Shown here piece after piece: positions 13,460 through 22,768 of a stretch of 27,106 nucleotides of DNA. The position numbers and the translations under genes are program-made. The stretch comes from an uncultured Clostridium sp. (GTDB lineage: Bacteria > Bacillota > Clostridia > TANB77 > CAG-508). Numbering within the stretch: position 1 is the first letter of the stretch; each line of letters starts with the position of its first letter. Under the pieces are notes generated by a model. That model saw nothing but the letters and a program-made list of their open reading frames with translations, searched no databases and was not told the DNA's origin. The stretch spans positions 1 to 27,106 of the forward strand of contig USOV01000011.1 in NCBI GenBank assembly GCA_900556455.1, read 5' to 3'.

Positions 13460-14602
13460 ATGGGAGAAAAAAAACGACCAATAACTAAATGGCTATACTG
13501 GTTCTTATTTGCAGTAGCAGTACTATGTGTTTATAAAACATTAGATAATTTCGAAGCAATAAGTGCATGGCTTAAAAATTTATTAGGAGTGTTAGCACCA
13601 TTCCTAATTGGAATATTAATTTCTTATTTACTATATACACCATGTAGAAAAATAGAAAACCTATATTTACAATCAAAGAAACTTAAAAAAAGAGCAAGAA
13701 CATTGTCTATTATTACAGTATATATTATGGTAGCTTTATTCTTGATAATTATTTTTAATGTGCTAGTACCAGTAGTTGCAAGCAGTGTAGTTGATTTAGT
13801 AAGCAATTTCCAGAATTACTACAATATTACAATGCAAAATCTTGAAACACTTCCAGAAAATTCTATACTTAAAAGCAACATAGTAGTAGAGTTATTTAAT
13901 AATTTAAAAGAAATAGATTTTAGACAATTTTTAAATATGGAAAAAATTGCTGAATATGCAAAAGGAGCAATAAGTGTAGCTGGAAAAATAGTAGATTTCT
14001 TTGTTGCAATAATAGTATCTATTTATATACTAAGACAAAGAGGAGATATAATAGACTTTGGAAGAAAGCTTGTAAGAGCTATGGTTAAAAGGGATACATA
14101 TTACAATATAGAAAAATACTTTAATAAAACAAATGAGGTATTTTTCGACTTCCTTGCAGGGCAATTGCTAGATGGAGTAGTGGTAGGAATTATTACATCA
14201 ATTGCAATGTCAATTCTGGGGGTAAAATATGCAGTACTACTAGGCTTTATGATAGGACTATTTAATTTAATACCATATTTTGGCGCAATTGTAGCAGTAA
14301 TTATTGCAGCAATAATTACTATTTTAACAGGTGGAATTACCAAAACTATTACAATGGTAATTGTAGTAACTATTTTACAACAAATAGATGCAAATATAAT
14401 TAATCCGAAAATTATAAGCTCATCTTTAAAAGTAAGTCCATTACTTGTAATTTTCTCAATAACAGTAGGAGGAGCATATTTTGGAGTTTTAGGAATGTTT
14501 TTAGCAGTACCATTTTTTACAGTAATAAAAGTAATTATAACAGATTATGTAGATTATAAAAACAAATTAAAAGAAGTAGAATATGGAGATGAGGAAAAAT
14601 GA
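13460..14602 (+). CDS. AI-2E-family (UPF0118/PerM-type) transporter
   Basis: Polytopic membrane protein of 380 aa with about eight hydrophobic helices: two near the N-terminus (about 11-28 and 41-60), one near 80-105, and a dense C-terminal group (about 185-365). The motifs GVLAPFLIGILISYLLYTP, LGFMIGLFNLIPYFGAIVA and a terminal GMFLAVPFFTVIKV are typical of the family, whose members export autoinducer-2 or act as sodium/proton antiporters; the substrate here is unknown. RBS AGGGGGGC at 13447-13454, close after the ftsH stop. The stop overlaps the pyrophosphatase start as ATGA, indicating translational coupling. Confidence 0.9.
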   Translation: MGEKKRPITKWLYWFLFAVAVLCVYKTLDNFEAISAWLKNLLGVLAPFLIGILISYLLYTPCRKIENLYLQSKKLKKRARTLSIITVYIMVALFLIIIFNVLVPVVASSVVDLVSNFQNYYNITMQNLETLPENSILKSNIVVELFNNLKEIDFRQFLNMEKIAEYAKGAISVAGKIVDFFVAIIVSIYILRQRGDIIDFGRKLVRAMVKRDTYYNIEKYFNKTNEVFFDFLAGQLLDGVVVGIITSIAMSILGVKYAVLLGFMIGLFNLIPYFGAIVAVIIAAIITILTGGITKTITMVIVVTILQQIDANIINPKIISSSLKVSPLLVIFSITVGGAYFGVLGMFLAVPFFTVIKVIITDYVDYKNKLKEVEYGDEEK

Positions 14603-15129
14603 ATATTTGGCACGATATATCAGAAGAAAGAATAACTAAAGACAAGTTTGTATCAGTAATAGAAATATCAAAAGGATGTAAAAATAAATATGAATTAGAC
14701 AAAGAAACAGGAATGTTAAAACTAGATAGAGTACTTTATACAGCAACACATTATCCTGCAAATTATGGATTTATTCCAAGAACATATGCAGATGATAATG
14801 ACCCATTAGATGTACTTGTACTTTGCCAAGAGGATATAATCCCATTAACACTTGTAGATTGTTATCCAATAGGAGTATTAATTATGATTGATGGAGAGCA
14901 AAGGGATGAAAAAATTATTGCAATTGCAGAAAAAGATCCATTTTTAAATATGTATAAAGATGTAACAGAATTACCAGCACATATTTCAAGCGAAATAAAA
15001 CATTTCTTTGAAGTATATAAGCAACTAGAAGGAAAGAAAACAGAAGTTGAAGAATTTTTAGGAAGAACAGAAGCAGAAAAGATTATAGAAAAATCAATAG
15101 AAAATTATAAAATAAAATTTAATAAATAA
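14599..15129 (+). CDS. ppa: Family I inorganic pyrophosphatase
   Basis: Soluble Mg-dependent enzyme hydrolysing pyrophosphate to phosphate, driving biosynthetic reactions forward. The 176 aa are the normal bacterial length. The signature DDNDPLDVLV includes the metal-binding aspartates Asp66, Asp68 and Asp71; upstream YPANYGFIPRTYADD is also characteristic, and downstream AIAEKDPF and KHFFEVYKQLEGK fit the family. Start ATG 14599 overlaps the preceding stop by 4 bases, with GGAGATGAGG upstream in the transporter gene. Confidence 0.96.
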   Translation: MNIWHDISEERITKDKFVSVIEISKGCKNKYELDKETGMLKLDRVLYTATHYPANYGFIPRTYADDNDPLDVLVLCQEDIIPLTLVDCYPIGVLIMIDGEQRDEKIIAIAEKDPFLNMYKDVTELPAHISSEIKHFFEVYKQLEGKKTEVEEFLGRTEAEKIIEKSIENYKIKFNK

Positions 15130-15143
15130 AAGGAGCATATTGT

Positions 15144-16319
15144 ATGATAGAAAAAATCATAGTAACATTAGTCTCTTTTATACTATTCATTTATGTATTC
15201 TTCTTTAAAATGATAAAAAAGAATGATACTAATTATCTTATTATTCTAGGAATTGAAGCAACAGGAATTCTTATAAACTTTATACAAATTATTTTTGGAG
15301 TATTAAGAACAGGCTTTTTCAATGGAATTGTATACATATTTTCAATAATTATTCCAATTATTGTTTTCTTATTAGAATATAAGAACATAAATGTCTCAGA
15401 AATGTTATATGTTTGTGCAAGTAGAATTTGCTTGCTATTTGGAAATGCCAAAAAAGCTAAGGAATTATTAATTAATTTAAGTATAAAATATCCAAATAGT
15501 TATTTTGCCCATAAAATGCTTGCAGAAATATATGAGCAAGAAGGCGGAATGAGAAAATCAATAGATGAATATGTAAAGGTATTAGATATAAAAAGAAATG
15601 ACTATAAATCTTATTATAGAATATCAATACTATTAAGAGATTTAGGAAGAAATAAAGAAGCAATACAAATGTTAGATAATTTATTAAAAGTAAAGCCCGA
15701 ACATTGCCTTGCTTCAGAAATGCTAGCAGAATTGTTAATAGAGGCTGAAGACTATAAAAAGGCAATTAAAGTTATAAACAAAGCATTAAAAATACATGAA
15801 GATAAAGAAGAACTTATATATAATTTAGGAATTGCATATGTAAAAACGAATGAATTTAGTTTGGCAAAGAAATGCTTTGAAAAGGTGGTAAGCTTAAATA
15901 ATCAGCATTATAATGCCTACTATAGGCTAGGACAAATTGCTCTTTTATATAGAGATTTCGATATGGCAGAGACTTACTTTTCAAATAGTACATATAATGA
16001 AAAAGAGGCAAAATCTTACTATGAATTAACAAAAATATATATGATGAAAAACCAAAAAGATAAAGCAGCATTAGCAGTTCAAAAAGCGATTGATGCAGAT
16101 AGTAGCTTTTATAAAATAGCAAAAGAAGAGCCAATACTATTTCCAATAAAACAATTCATAAAAAAACCAGAACAAATCGTAGAAACAAAAAAACAAGAAG
16201 AAACAAAAAAAGAAAAAATGATAGAAGAATATTTAAACGACACATACAATTTAACCCAAATATTAAACAAACAAGAAGAAAGCAAAAAGCAATATGAATG
16301 GAATAAAAAAAGGAAATAA
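15144..16319 (+). CDS. Membrane-anchored tetratricopeptide repeat protein
   Basis: A 391-aa protein with an N-terminal membrane region of two or three helices (about 1-75), followed by six or so TPR-like helical repeats (about 95-330; for example YFAHKMLAEIYEQEGG, SYYRISILLRDLGRNKEA, EELIYNLGIAYVKTNEF, NAYYRLGQIALLYRDFD) and a charged Lys/Glu/Gln tail. TPR arrays mediate protein-protein contacts, so this is probably a membrane-tethered scaffold; its partner is unknown. RBS AAAGGAGC at 15128-15135 before ATG 15144. It is the last gene of the long run that begins with dCMP deaminase. Confidence 0.85.
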   Translation: MIEKIIVTLVSFILFIYVFFFKMIKKNDTNYLIILGIEATGILINFIQIIFGVLRTGFFNGIVYIFSIIIPIIVFLLEYKNINVSEMLYVCASRICLLFGNAKKAKELLINLSIKYPNSYFAHKMLAEIYEQEGGMRKSIDEYVKVLDIKRNDYKSYYRISILLRDLGRNKEAIQMLDNLLKVKPEHCLASEMLAELLIEAEDYKKAIKVINKALKIHEDKEELIYNLGIAYVKTNEFSLAKKCFEKVVSLNNQHYNAYYRLGQIALLYRDFDMAETYFSNSTYNEKEAKSYYELTKIYMMKNQKDKAALAVQKAIDADSSFYKIAKEEPILFPIKQFIKKPEQIVETKKQEETKKEKMIEEYLNDTYNLTQILNKQEESKKQYEWNKKRK

Positions 16320-16338
16320 TAATTAGACTAAATATAAT

Positions 16339-16388
16339 CTCAGCCGTTTTGTATATTTTATAAAAAATTATACAAAAGGTAGGCTGAG
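16339..16388 (+). other. Long stem-loop between the TPR gene and uppP
   Basis: CTCAGCC (16339-16345) pairs with GGCTGAG (16382-16388), and TTTTGTATA (16347-16355) pairs with TATACAAAA (16369-16377), separated by a small asymmetric internal loop. No T-run follows on either strand, so it is not a classical terminator. It may terminate imperfectly, protect an mRNA end or act in the uppP leader. Confidence 0.5.
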
Positions 16389-16466
16389 AAGTAATATATA
16401 AATTATCATTTCATAGTCTTAATAGTTATAAGAAAGAATATAATTAACAAAGGAAGGATGATTTTT

Positions 16467-17270
16467 ATGCCAGTATATCAAGCAATAATTTTAGGAATCG
16501 TACAGGGACTTACAGAATTTTTACCAATATCAAGTTCAGCCCATTTAAACTTATTTCCATGGGTGTTAGGATGGGGAGAAATGCCAACATCTTTTGATGT
16601 AGCATTACATATAGGAACACTATTTGCAATAGTAATATTTTTCTTTAAAGACTGGATAAAACTATTTATAGGTGGATATAAACAAGTTGTAAAAAAAGAA
16701 AAAACAACAGAAGGAAAAATATTTTGGTATTTAGTAATATCAACAATACCAGCAGGAATATTAAGTTTAGTGCTAGATAAAATCTCAAATAAACTTTTTG
16801 AAAATAATTTGAACTTAGAGATGGTAGTAATTGCAATAACACTAATTGTAATGGGAATAATATTATATATTGTTGACAAGAAAGCAAAATCAAAAACTAA
16901 ATATGAAGATATTACATTAAAACAATCTGTTGCAATAGGAACATCACAAGCATTAGCAGCAGCATTCCCAGGAGTATCACGTTCAGGAATAACAATGACA
17001 GTAGCAAGAGCTTTAGGAATAGATAGAGAAAGTGCAGCAAAGTATTCATTCCTACTTGCAACACCAATAACTGCAGCAGCAGTGATATTTGACTTAAAAG
17101 ATTTTGTATTTACAGACCTAAGCCTATGGCTAGGAATATTAGCAAGTTTCGTAGTTGGAATCATAATAATAAAATTCTTACTAGAATACTTGAAAAAAGG
17201 AAGCTTCAAAGTATTTGCAATATATAGAGTACTAATAGGAATAGCAGTAATACTATTGGCAGTGTTATAA
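16467..17270 (+). CDS. uppP: Undecaprenyl-diphosphatase
   Basis: Integral membrane phosphatase (BacA type) recycling undecaprenyl diphosphate to the monophosphate carrier needed for lipid II and other wall polymers; it can confer bacitracin tolerance. The 267 aa hold the two family motifs, GIVQGLTEFLPISSSAHL near the N-terminus and AAFPGVSRSGITMT near residue 170, with about eight hydrophobic helices. Start ATG 16467 is preferred to ATG 16458 because AGGAAGG directly abuts 16458 but is 9 bases before 16467. It stands alone between a stem-loop and a strong terminator. Confidence 0.95.
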   Translation: MPVYQAIILGIVQGLTEFLPISSSAHLNLFPWVLGWGEMPTSFDVALHIGTLFAIVIFFFKDWIKLFIGGYKQVVKKEKTTEGKIFWYLVISTIPAGILSLVLDKISNKLFENNLNLEMVVIAITLIVMGIILYIVDKKAKSKTKYEDITLKQSVAIGTSQALAAAFPGVSRSGITMTVARALGIDRESAAKYSFLLATPITAAAVIFDLKDFVFTDLSLWLGILASFVVGIIIIKFLLEYLKKGSFKVFAIYRVLIGIAVILLAVL

Positions 17271-17308
17271 AAAATAGACAACCTAAAAAGGTTGTCTATT
17301 TTGTTTTT
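17271..17308 (+). terminator. Rho-independent terminator of uppP
   Basis: A perfect 13-bp stem (17271-17283 with 17290-17302), 6-base loop, followed by GTTTTT. It begins directly after the uppP stop codon. The 17309-17448 stretch after it carries no gene; it is AT-rich and likely holds a weakly conserved recJ promoter. Confidence 0.9.
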
Positions 17309-17448
17309 GCGTCAAAGGAGAAGGCTTCAATAGAAATGACTATGTTTGAAAATGATTATTAACAATTTTTTTACAAATATTAAAAAAACTCTTTTAAAAA
17401 TTCCCAAAATAATATACAATAAAACATAATGTAGTTTTAGGAGTAAGT

Positions 17449-19137
17449 ATGAAGAAAAAATGGAGTTTTTACGAAGTAGAACAAGAAAAAATTAATGAAA
17501 TTTCAAATAAATATAATATAACCAAACTTTTAGCACAAATATTAGTAAATAGAGGGATTACTGAAGAGAAGGAAATAAGAACATTTTTAGAGCCAACTAG
17601 AAATGATTTTTATGATCCATTTTTACTACCAGATATGGAAAAAGCAGTAGATAGAATTATAGAAGCAATAAACAACCAAGAAAAGGTTATGATATTTGGA
17701 GACTATGATGTGGACGGAATAACAAGTGTTACTGTCCTAAAAAAATTTTTAAAAGAAAGAGGGCTAGAAACAGGTTATTATATACCAAACAGACTAGAAG
17801 AAGGGTATGGATTAAACAAAGAAGCGGTTGAAAAAATTATAGAACAAGGTTATACACTAATAATTACAGTTGACTGTGGAATTTCTGGCATAGAAGAAAT
17901 AGAAGAGTGTAATAAACTTGGAGTACAAACAATAGTTACAGACCATCACGAACAAGGAGAAAATATACCAAATGCTTATGCAGTAGTAGATGCAAAAAGA
18001 AAAGATAATAAATATCCATTTAGAGAACTTGCTGGTGTTGGTATTGTTTTCAAATTGATACAAGCAATATCTACTAAACTAAACCTAGAAGAAAAAGAAT
18101 ATTTGAAATACTTAGATATAGTAGCGGTCGGAACAATATCAGATATAGTTCCACTAATAAATGAAAATAGGGTAATAGCAAAATTAGGGCTAATGTTAAT
18201 TAAAATGACTAAAAATATAGGACTAAGGGAGCTAATAATTGCATCAAATTATAAGCAAATCGATTCTAACACAATTTCTTTTGGAATAGCACCAAGAATA
18301 AATGCATGTGGAAGAATGGGACATCAAGAAGAAGCATTGAAATTATTTTTAACAGATAATATAGTAGAAGCAAAAGAAATAACAAATAAATTAAATAAAT
18401 ATAATTCAGAAAGACAGGAAAAAGAAGGCTATATTTTTAAACAAGCATTAGAAAAGTTGCAAACAGAAAATATTGAAAATAGAAACACTATTGTATTAGG
18501 AGGAGACAACTGGTACCATGGAGTAATTGGAATAGTTGCTTCAAAACTTACAGAAAGTTTCTTTAAACCTACAATACTTGTTTGTTTTGAAGGAGAAGAT
18601 GGAAAAGGCTCAGGAAGAAGCATACCAAGTTTTGATTTACATGAAGCTCTAAGCTATTCAGGGAATTATTTAGAAAAATTTGGTGGACATGCAATGGCAG
18701 TGGGGCTAACTCTAAAAAAAGAAAATTTTGAAAGCTTTAAGGAAAAATTTGAGGAATTTGCAGAACAAAAAAATATAAAACAAATAATACCAACAATAAA
18801 AATAGATTGCGAAATTTCAAAAAATGATTTAAAATTAGAAACTGTAGAGGAACTAAAAAAATTAGAACCATTTGGAGAAAAAAACCAAAGACCATGTTTT
18901 GTATATAAAGGTTTAAAAATAAATTCAATAAGAGCATTATCAGAAGGAAAACACTTAAAATTAAGCCTAAGAGATGATAACCAGTTAATAGATGCAATAG
19001 GATTTAATTTAGGGCATTTAGCAGATGAATTCTTAATTGGTGACAAAGTTGATATTGTTGGAATATTAGAAATTAACGAATATAATGGAATAAAAAAGGT
19101 ACAAATTAACCTAAAAGATATAATGAAGTCAATTTAA
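17449..19137 (+). CDS. recJ: Single-stranded-DNA exonuclease RecJ
   Basis: 5'-to-3' ssDNA exonuclease of recombinational and mismatch repair. The 562 aa show the DHH phosphoesterase domain with GDYDVDG (84-90), TVDCGISG (140-147) and TDHHEQGENIP (DHH at 165-167), the DHHA1 domain with GGDNWYHGVIGIVASKL (351-367), GKGSGRS (385-391) and FGGHAMAVGL (411-420), and a C-terminal OB-like domain (about 440-560). Start ATG 17449 follows AGGAGT. Out-of-frame CGG occurs several times but no in-frame CGG. rel follows about 60 bases later. Confidence 0.96.
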   Translation: MKKKWSFYEVEQEKINEISNKYNITKLLAQILVNRGITEEKEIRTFLEPTRNDFYDPFLLPDMEKAVDRIIEAINNQEKVMIFGDYDVDGITSVTVLKKFLKERGLETGYYIPNRLEEGYGLNKEAVEKIIEQGYTLIITVDCGISGIEEIEECNKLGVQTIVTDHHEQGENIPNAYAVVDAKRKDNKYPFRELAGVGIVFKLIQAISTKLNLEEKEYLKYLDIVAVGTISDIVPLINENRVIAKLGLMLIKMTKNIGLRELIIASNYKQIDSNTISFGIAPRINACGRMGHQEEALKLFLTDNIVEAKEITNKLNKYNSERQEKEGYIFKQALEKLQTENIENRNTIVLGGDNWYHGVIGIVASKLTESFFKPTILVCFEGEDGKGSGRSIPSFDLHEALSYSGNYLEKFGGHAMAVGLTLKKENFESFKEKFEEFAEQKNIKQIIPTIKIDCEISKNDLKLETVEELKKLEPFGEKNQRPCFVYKGLKINSIRALSEGKHLKLSLRDDNQLIDAIGFNLGHLADEFLIGDKVDIVGILEINEYNGIKKVQINLKDIMKSI

Positions 19138-19197
19138 GTTATAGGGCGAGCCCTGTGTTCACCCATAAAATAATCCAAAATGAGGGGGCAAACAAAA

Positions 19198-21387
19198 ATG
19201 CAAGAACAAGCAACAATTCAAGATATTATAAAAGAAATGAAATTAAATAATAAAAAATCAAACTCACATCTTATACAAAAAGCATATAATTATGCATTAA
19301 GTAATCATAAGGACCAAAAAAGGTTATCAGGAGAAGATTATATAATACATCCGCTTCAGGTGGCAAAAATATTAGCAGACCTAAAAATGGATGATGCAAC
19401 AATATGTGCTGCACTTTTACATGATGTTGTTGAAGATACCCCTATAACAAATGAAGATATTGAACGAGAATTTGGAGAAGAAATTGCAGAAATGGTGGCA
19501 GGAGTTACAAAACTTGGTAAAATACAATATGTAACAGTTACAGAACAACAAGTTGAAAATTACAGAAAAATGTTCTTAGCAATGGGAAAAGATATAAGAG
19601 TAATTCTAATAAAACTTGCAGATAGACTTCATAATATGAGAACACTTTCGTATTTAAAAAGAGATAGACAAATAGCAAATGCAAAAGAAACAATGGAATT
19701 ATATGCACCACTTGCAAATAGATTAGGTATTTATTCTTTAAAATGGGAACTTGAGGATTTAGCATTTAAATATTTACAACCAGAGGAATATAAGGAACTT
19801 ATTTTAGGAATAGAAAAGAAAAGAGAAGAAAGACTAGAATTTATAGATAAAATCATGGACGAAATAAAACAGGCATTAAAAAAAGCAAAAATCACAGCAG
19901 AAATGACTGGAAGAGCAAAACATCTATATAGTATTTATAGAAAAATGCAAAGAGATAATATAACATTAGACCAAGTGTATGATTTATTTGCATTAAGAAT
20001 AATAGTAAATTCTGTTAAAGACTGTTATGCAGCACTTGGGGTGGTACATGACCTTTATACTCCAATGCCTGGAAGATTTAAGGACTATATAGCTGTTCCA
20101 AAACCTAATATGTATCAATCAATCCATACAACCCTACTTGGACCTAAAGGAACACCATTTGAGGTACAAGTACGTACATGGGACATGCATCAAGTTGCAG
20201 AATTTGGTATCGCTGCACATTGGGCATATAAAGAAGCAAATAAAAACAAAAAATCAAATGTGGTAGTAACAGAGGATAAACTTGCATGGCTAAGAGAAAC
20301 TCTAGAATGGCAAAAAGATATGCAAGACCCAGATGAATTTTTAAAGAATTTAAAAAGAGAATTATTTGAAGATGAAGTATATGTATTTACACCTAAAGGA
20401 GCAATAAAAAACTTGCCAAGAGATGCCACACCAATAGACTTTGCATACTCAATACACGCAGAAGTAGGCCACAAAATGGTTGGATGTAAAATAAACAGCA
20501 AAATGATGCCAATAGTTACTCCATTGAAAAATGGAGACATAGTAGAAATCATAACATCAGACACATCAAAAGGACCTAGCCGTGATTGGATAAAAATTGT
20601 AAAAAGTACAAGCGCTAAAAACAAAATTATACAATGGTTTAAAAAAGCAGAAAGAGAAGAAAACATTGCTAAAGGAAAAGACATACTAGACAAAGAAATT
20701 AAAAAAATTGGAATGTCTCATAGTGATTTATTCAAACCAGAATGGATACAAACAGTATTAAAACGCTACAACTATAATACACAAGATGATATGTTTGCAA
20801 GCATTGGATTTGGAGCAATATCACCAAATAAAATATTAACAAGACTATTAGAAGAATATAAAAAAGAACATGAAGAAGATACTATAGAAGAGAAAATTCA
20901 AGAACTAGTAGAAACAAAAGAAAAGGTACAAAAAACACCAACATCTGGTGTAATTGTAAAAGGAATTGACAACTGTTTAGTTAAATTTTCTAAATGTTGT
21001 AACCCAGTGCCAGGAGATGAAATAATAGGTTATATAACAAAAGGAAGAGGAGTTTCAATTCATAGAAGAGATTGCACAAATATTAATGATTTATTATCAG
21101 AAGAAGAAAGAATAATAGATGTAGAATGGTGTGACAAAGAGAAAAAAGAAAACTACAATGTAGATATAGAAATTCTATCAAATGATAGAACAGGTTTACT
21201 TGCTGATATTGTGAAAGAAATAACATCAAGAAAAATAAACATAATGGGAGTAAATACAAAAACAAATAAAGATAGAATAGCAACAATAGATATAACAATA
21301 GAAGTAAAAGACATAGAAGAACTAAACATAATAGTAAAAGCAATAAGAAAAGTAGATAGCGTATATGAAGTAAACCGTAAGAAATAA
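19198..21387 (+). CDS. rel: Bifunctional (p)ppGpp synthetase/hydrolase (RSH)
   Basis: Makes and degrades the stringent-response alarmone (p)ppGpp. Using ATG 19198 (GAGGGGG at 19182-19188 is 9 bases before it; ATG 19180 lacks a site) it is 729 aa. Domains: HD hydrolase (EDYIIHPLQVAKIL, ALLHDVVEDT near residue 75), synthetase (GRAKHLYSIYRKM, FKDYIAVPKPNMYQSIHT, QVRTWDMHQVAEFGIAAHW, about 235-345), TGS (DEVYVFTPKGAIKNLPRDAT, about 385-445), a Cys-containing conserved segment (FSKCCNPVPGDEIIGYITKGRG) and a C-terminal ACT domain (about 650-729). The intact HD motif indicates a bifunctional enzyme. Arg codons CGA, CGT and CGC are all used here in conserved context, but CGG is not. Confidence 0.96.
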   Translation: MQEQATIQDIIKEMKLNNKKSNSHLIQKAYNYALSNHKDQKRLSGEDYIIHPLQVAKILADLKMDDATICAALLHDVVEDTPITNEDIEREFGEEIAEMVAGVTKLGKIQYVTVTEQQVENYRKMFLAMGKDIRVILIKLADRLHNMRTLSYLKRDRQIANAKETMELYAPLANRLGIYSLKWELEDLAFKYLQPEEYKELILGIEKKREERLEFIDKIMDEIKQALKKAKITAEMTGRAKHLYSIYRKMQRDNITLDQVYDLFALRIIVNSVKDCYAALGVVHDLYTPMPGRFKDYIAVPKPNMYQSIHTTLLGPKGTPFEVQVRTWDMHQVAEFGIAAHWAYKEANKNKKSNVVVTEDKLAWLRETLEWQKDMQDPDEFLKNLKRELFEDEVYVFTPKGAIKNLPRDATPIDFAYSIHAEVGHKMVGCKINSKMMPIVTPLKNGDIVEIITSDTSKGPSRDWIKIVKSTSAKNKIIQWFKKAEREENIAKGKDILDKEIKKIGMSHSDLFKPEWIQTVLKRYNYNTQDDMFASIGFGAISPNKILTRLLEEYKKEHEEDTIEEKIQELVETKEKVQKTPTSGVIVKGIDNCLVKFSKCCNPVPGDEIIGYITKGRGVSIHRRDCTNINDLLSEEERIIDVEWCDKEKKENYNVDIEILSNDRTGLLADIVKEITSRKINIMGVNTKTNKDRIATIDITIEVKDIEELNIIVKAIRKVDSVYEVNRKK

Positions 21388-21403
21388 AGAAAGAAGGTAA
21401 AAA

Positions 21404-22054
21404 ATGATACTCAAGAGAATAAAAGTAAATGCTGGTGGATTTATGGGAATAAACTGCTACATTATACAAGATGAAAGAACAAAAGAAACCATGGTGATAG
21501 ACCCAGGAGGATCAATAGAAAAAATAGAAGAAATGCTAGACATAATAGATGGAAACTTAAAATATATACTGCTAACACATTGCCATGGAGATCATATGGG
21601 AGCCGCAGCTGAATTAAAAGAAAAATATGGAGGAAAAATATTAATCCATAGATTTGACCAAGAAGGCTTAAGAAACCCTAGCATAAATTTAAGTGCACAT
21701 ATAGGAATTGGAGAAGTAAGCCTAAAAGAAGATGCAAGGGTAGACGATGGAGATATTCTACATATTGGCGACCTACAATTTGAAGTAATTTACACACCAG
21801 GTCATACAATAGGAAGTATATCTTTATATTGCGAAGAAGAAAAAATGCTATTTTCAGGAGATACTTTATTTAGAGGCTCATGGGGAAGGACAGACTTACC
21901 AACAAGTAATTTTGAACAAATAATGTATTCTATAACAAATAAATTATTAGTATTACCAGAAGACACAATCGTGTATCCAGGACACGGAAAATCAACAATA
22001 ATAAAAGAAGAAGAACCAATATATTTGGAACTTAAACCAAAAGACTTTAATTAG
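21404..22054 (+). CDS. Metallo-beta-lactamase-fold hydrolase (glyoxalase II-like)
   Basis: A 216-aa cytosolic hydrolase with the complete two-metal site: THCHGDH (58-64), TPGHT (His134), SGDTLF (Asp153) and YPGHG (His194). The layout, with LFRGSWGRTDLPTSN after the Asp ligand, is that of small hydroxyacylglutathione-hydrolase-like proteins common beside rel in Firmicutes. The thioester or other substrate is not known. Start ATG 21404 follows AAGAAGGT, 16 bases after the rel stop. Confidence 0.92.
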   Translation: MILKRIKVNAGGFMGINCYIIQDERTKETMVIDPGGSIEKIEEMLDIIDGNLKYILLTHCHGDHMGAAAELKEKYGGKILIHRFDQEGLRNPSINLSAHIGIGEVSLKEDARVDDGDILHIGDLQFEVIYTPGHTIGSISLYCEEEKMLFSGDTLFRGSWGRTDLPTSNFEQIMYSITNKLLVLPEDTIVYPGHGKSTIIKEEEPIYLELKPKDFN

Positions 22055-22065
22055 GAGGAAAAAAT

Positions 22066-22725
22066 ATGGTAGAAATATCCACATCAATTTTAGGAGTAGA
22101 TAAAGAAAATTCAATAAAAACTTTTTATGATTTAGAAGTTGCAGGAACGGATTATTATCACATAGATGTAATGGATGGAAAGTTTGTTGAAAAAAACACA
22201 GAGGAAAAAATGTACACATTTACAAACGAGATAAAACAAATGTCAAATATTCCTTTAGATATACACTTTATGGTAGAAAACATAAAGGAAAATATAGACA
22301 GATATTTAACATTTAAACCACATATAATCACATTCCATTTAGAAGCATGTAAAGATAAAGAAGAGGTAAAAAAACATATAAAATATCTACAAGAAAATGG
22401 AGTAAAATGTGGTGTTTCAATAAAACCAAATACAGATGTAGAAGAAATAGTTGAGTTTTTACCATATTTACATTTGTGTTTAGTAATGACAGTGGAACCA
22501 GGAAAAGGTGGACAAAAACTAATACCAGAAACTGTAGATAAAGTAAGAACATTAAAAAAATATATAGAAGAAAATAAATTGGATACATATATTGAAGTAG
22601 ATGGTGGAATAAACCTAGAAACAGTAAATTTGGTAAAAGAAGCGGGAGCAGATATAATTGTTGCAGGAAGTGCAATAATATCAGCAGAAAATTACAAAGA
22701 TGTAATAAATGAATTGAAAAGATAA
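22066..22725 (+). CDS. rpe: Ribulose-phosphate 3-epimerase-like protein
   Basis: TIM-barrel enzyme of the pentose phosphate pathway, interconverting ribulose 5-phosphate and xylulose 5-phosphate. The 219 aa contain the metal/catalytic residues His32, Asp34 (HIDVMDG), His67 (LDIHFMV) and Asp179 (EVDGGI), and the phosphate-binding VAGSAI near the C-terminus. The usual MSVNPGFGGQ reads MTVEPGKGGQ, so it is a divergent family member and a related hexulose/allulose-phosphate epimerase role is possible. RBS TAGGAGG before ATG 22066. Last gene of the recJ-rel-MBL run. Confidence 0.87.
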   Translation: MVEISTSILGVDKENSIKTFYDLEVAGTDYYHIDVMDGKFVEKNTEEKMYTFTNEIKQMSNIPLDIHFMVENIKENIDRYLTFKPHIITFHLEACKDKEEVKKHIKYLQENGVKCGVSIKPNTDVEEIVEFLPYLHLCLVMTVEPGKGGQKLIPETVDKVRTLKKYIEENKLDTYIEVDGGINLETVNLVKEAGADIIVAGSAIISAENYKDVINELKR

Positions 22726-22757
22726 AAAAGAGGTTCCATTCTAAATGGAACCTTTTA
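22726..22757. terminator. Bidirectional terminator between convergent genes
   Basis: A 10-bp stem (22731-22740 with 22744-22753) with a 3-base loop is flanked by an A-run on the left and TTTT on the right. It can terminate rpe on the plus strand and, with CTTTTTTATC, the minus-strand gene that ends at 22769. Confidence 0.85.
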
Positions 22758-22768
22758 AATATTGTTTT

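Noticed and set aside
16339..16388. Riboswitch or T-box in the uppP leader
   Set aside because: Only a single imperfect stem-loop is visible; no conserved T-box or riboswitch core motif was recognised.
16478..17281. Long open frame antisense to uppP (minus strand)
   Set aside because: It mirrors the uppP codons, has no plausible product or ribosome-binding site, and uppP itself is unambiguous.
19143..19165. Terminator between recJ and rel
   Set aside because: The palindrome is degenerate with an A-C mismatch and no T-run, so it is noted only as a possible relic of the TGTAGGGG-type element.
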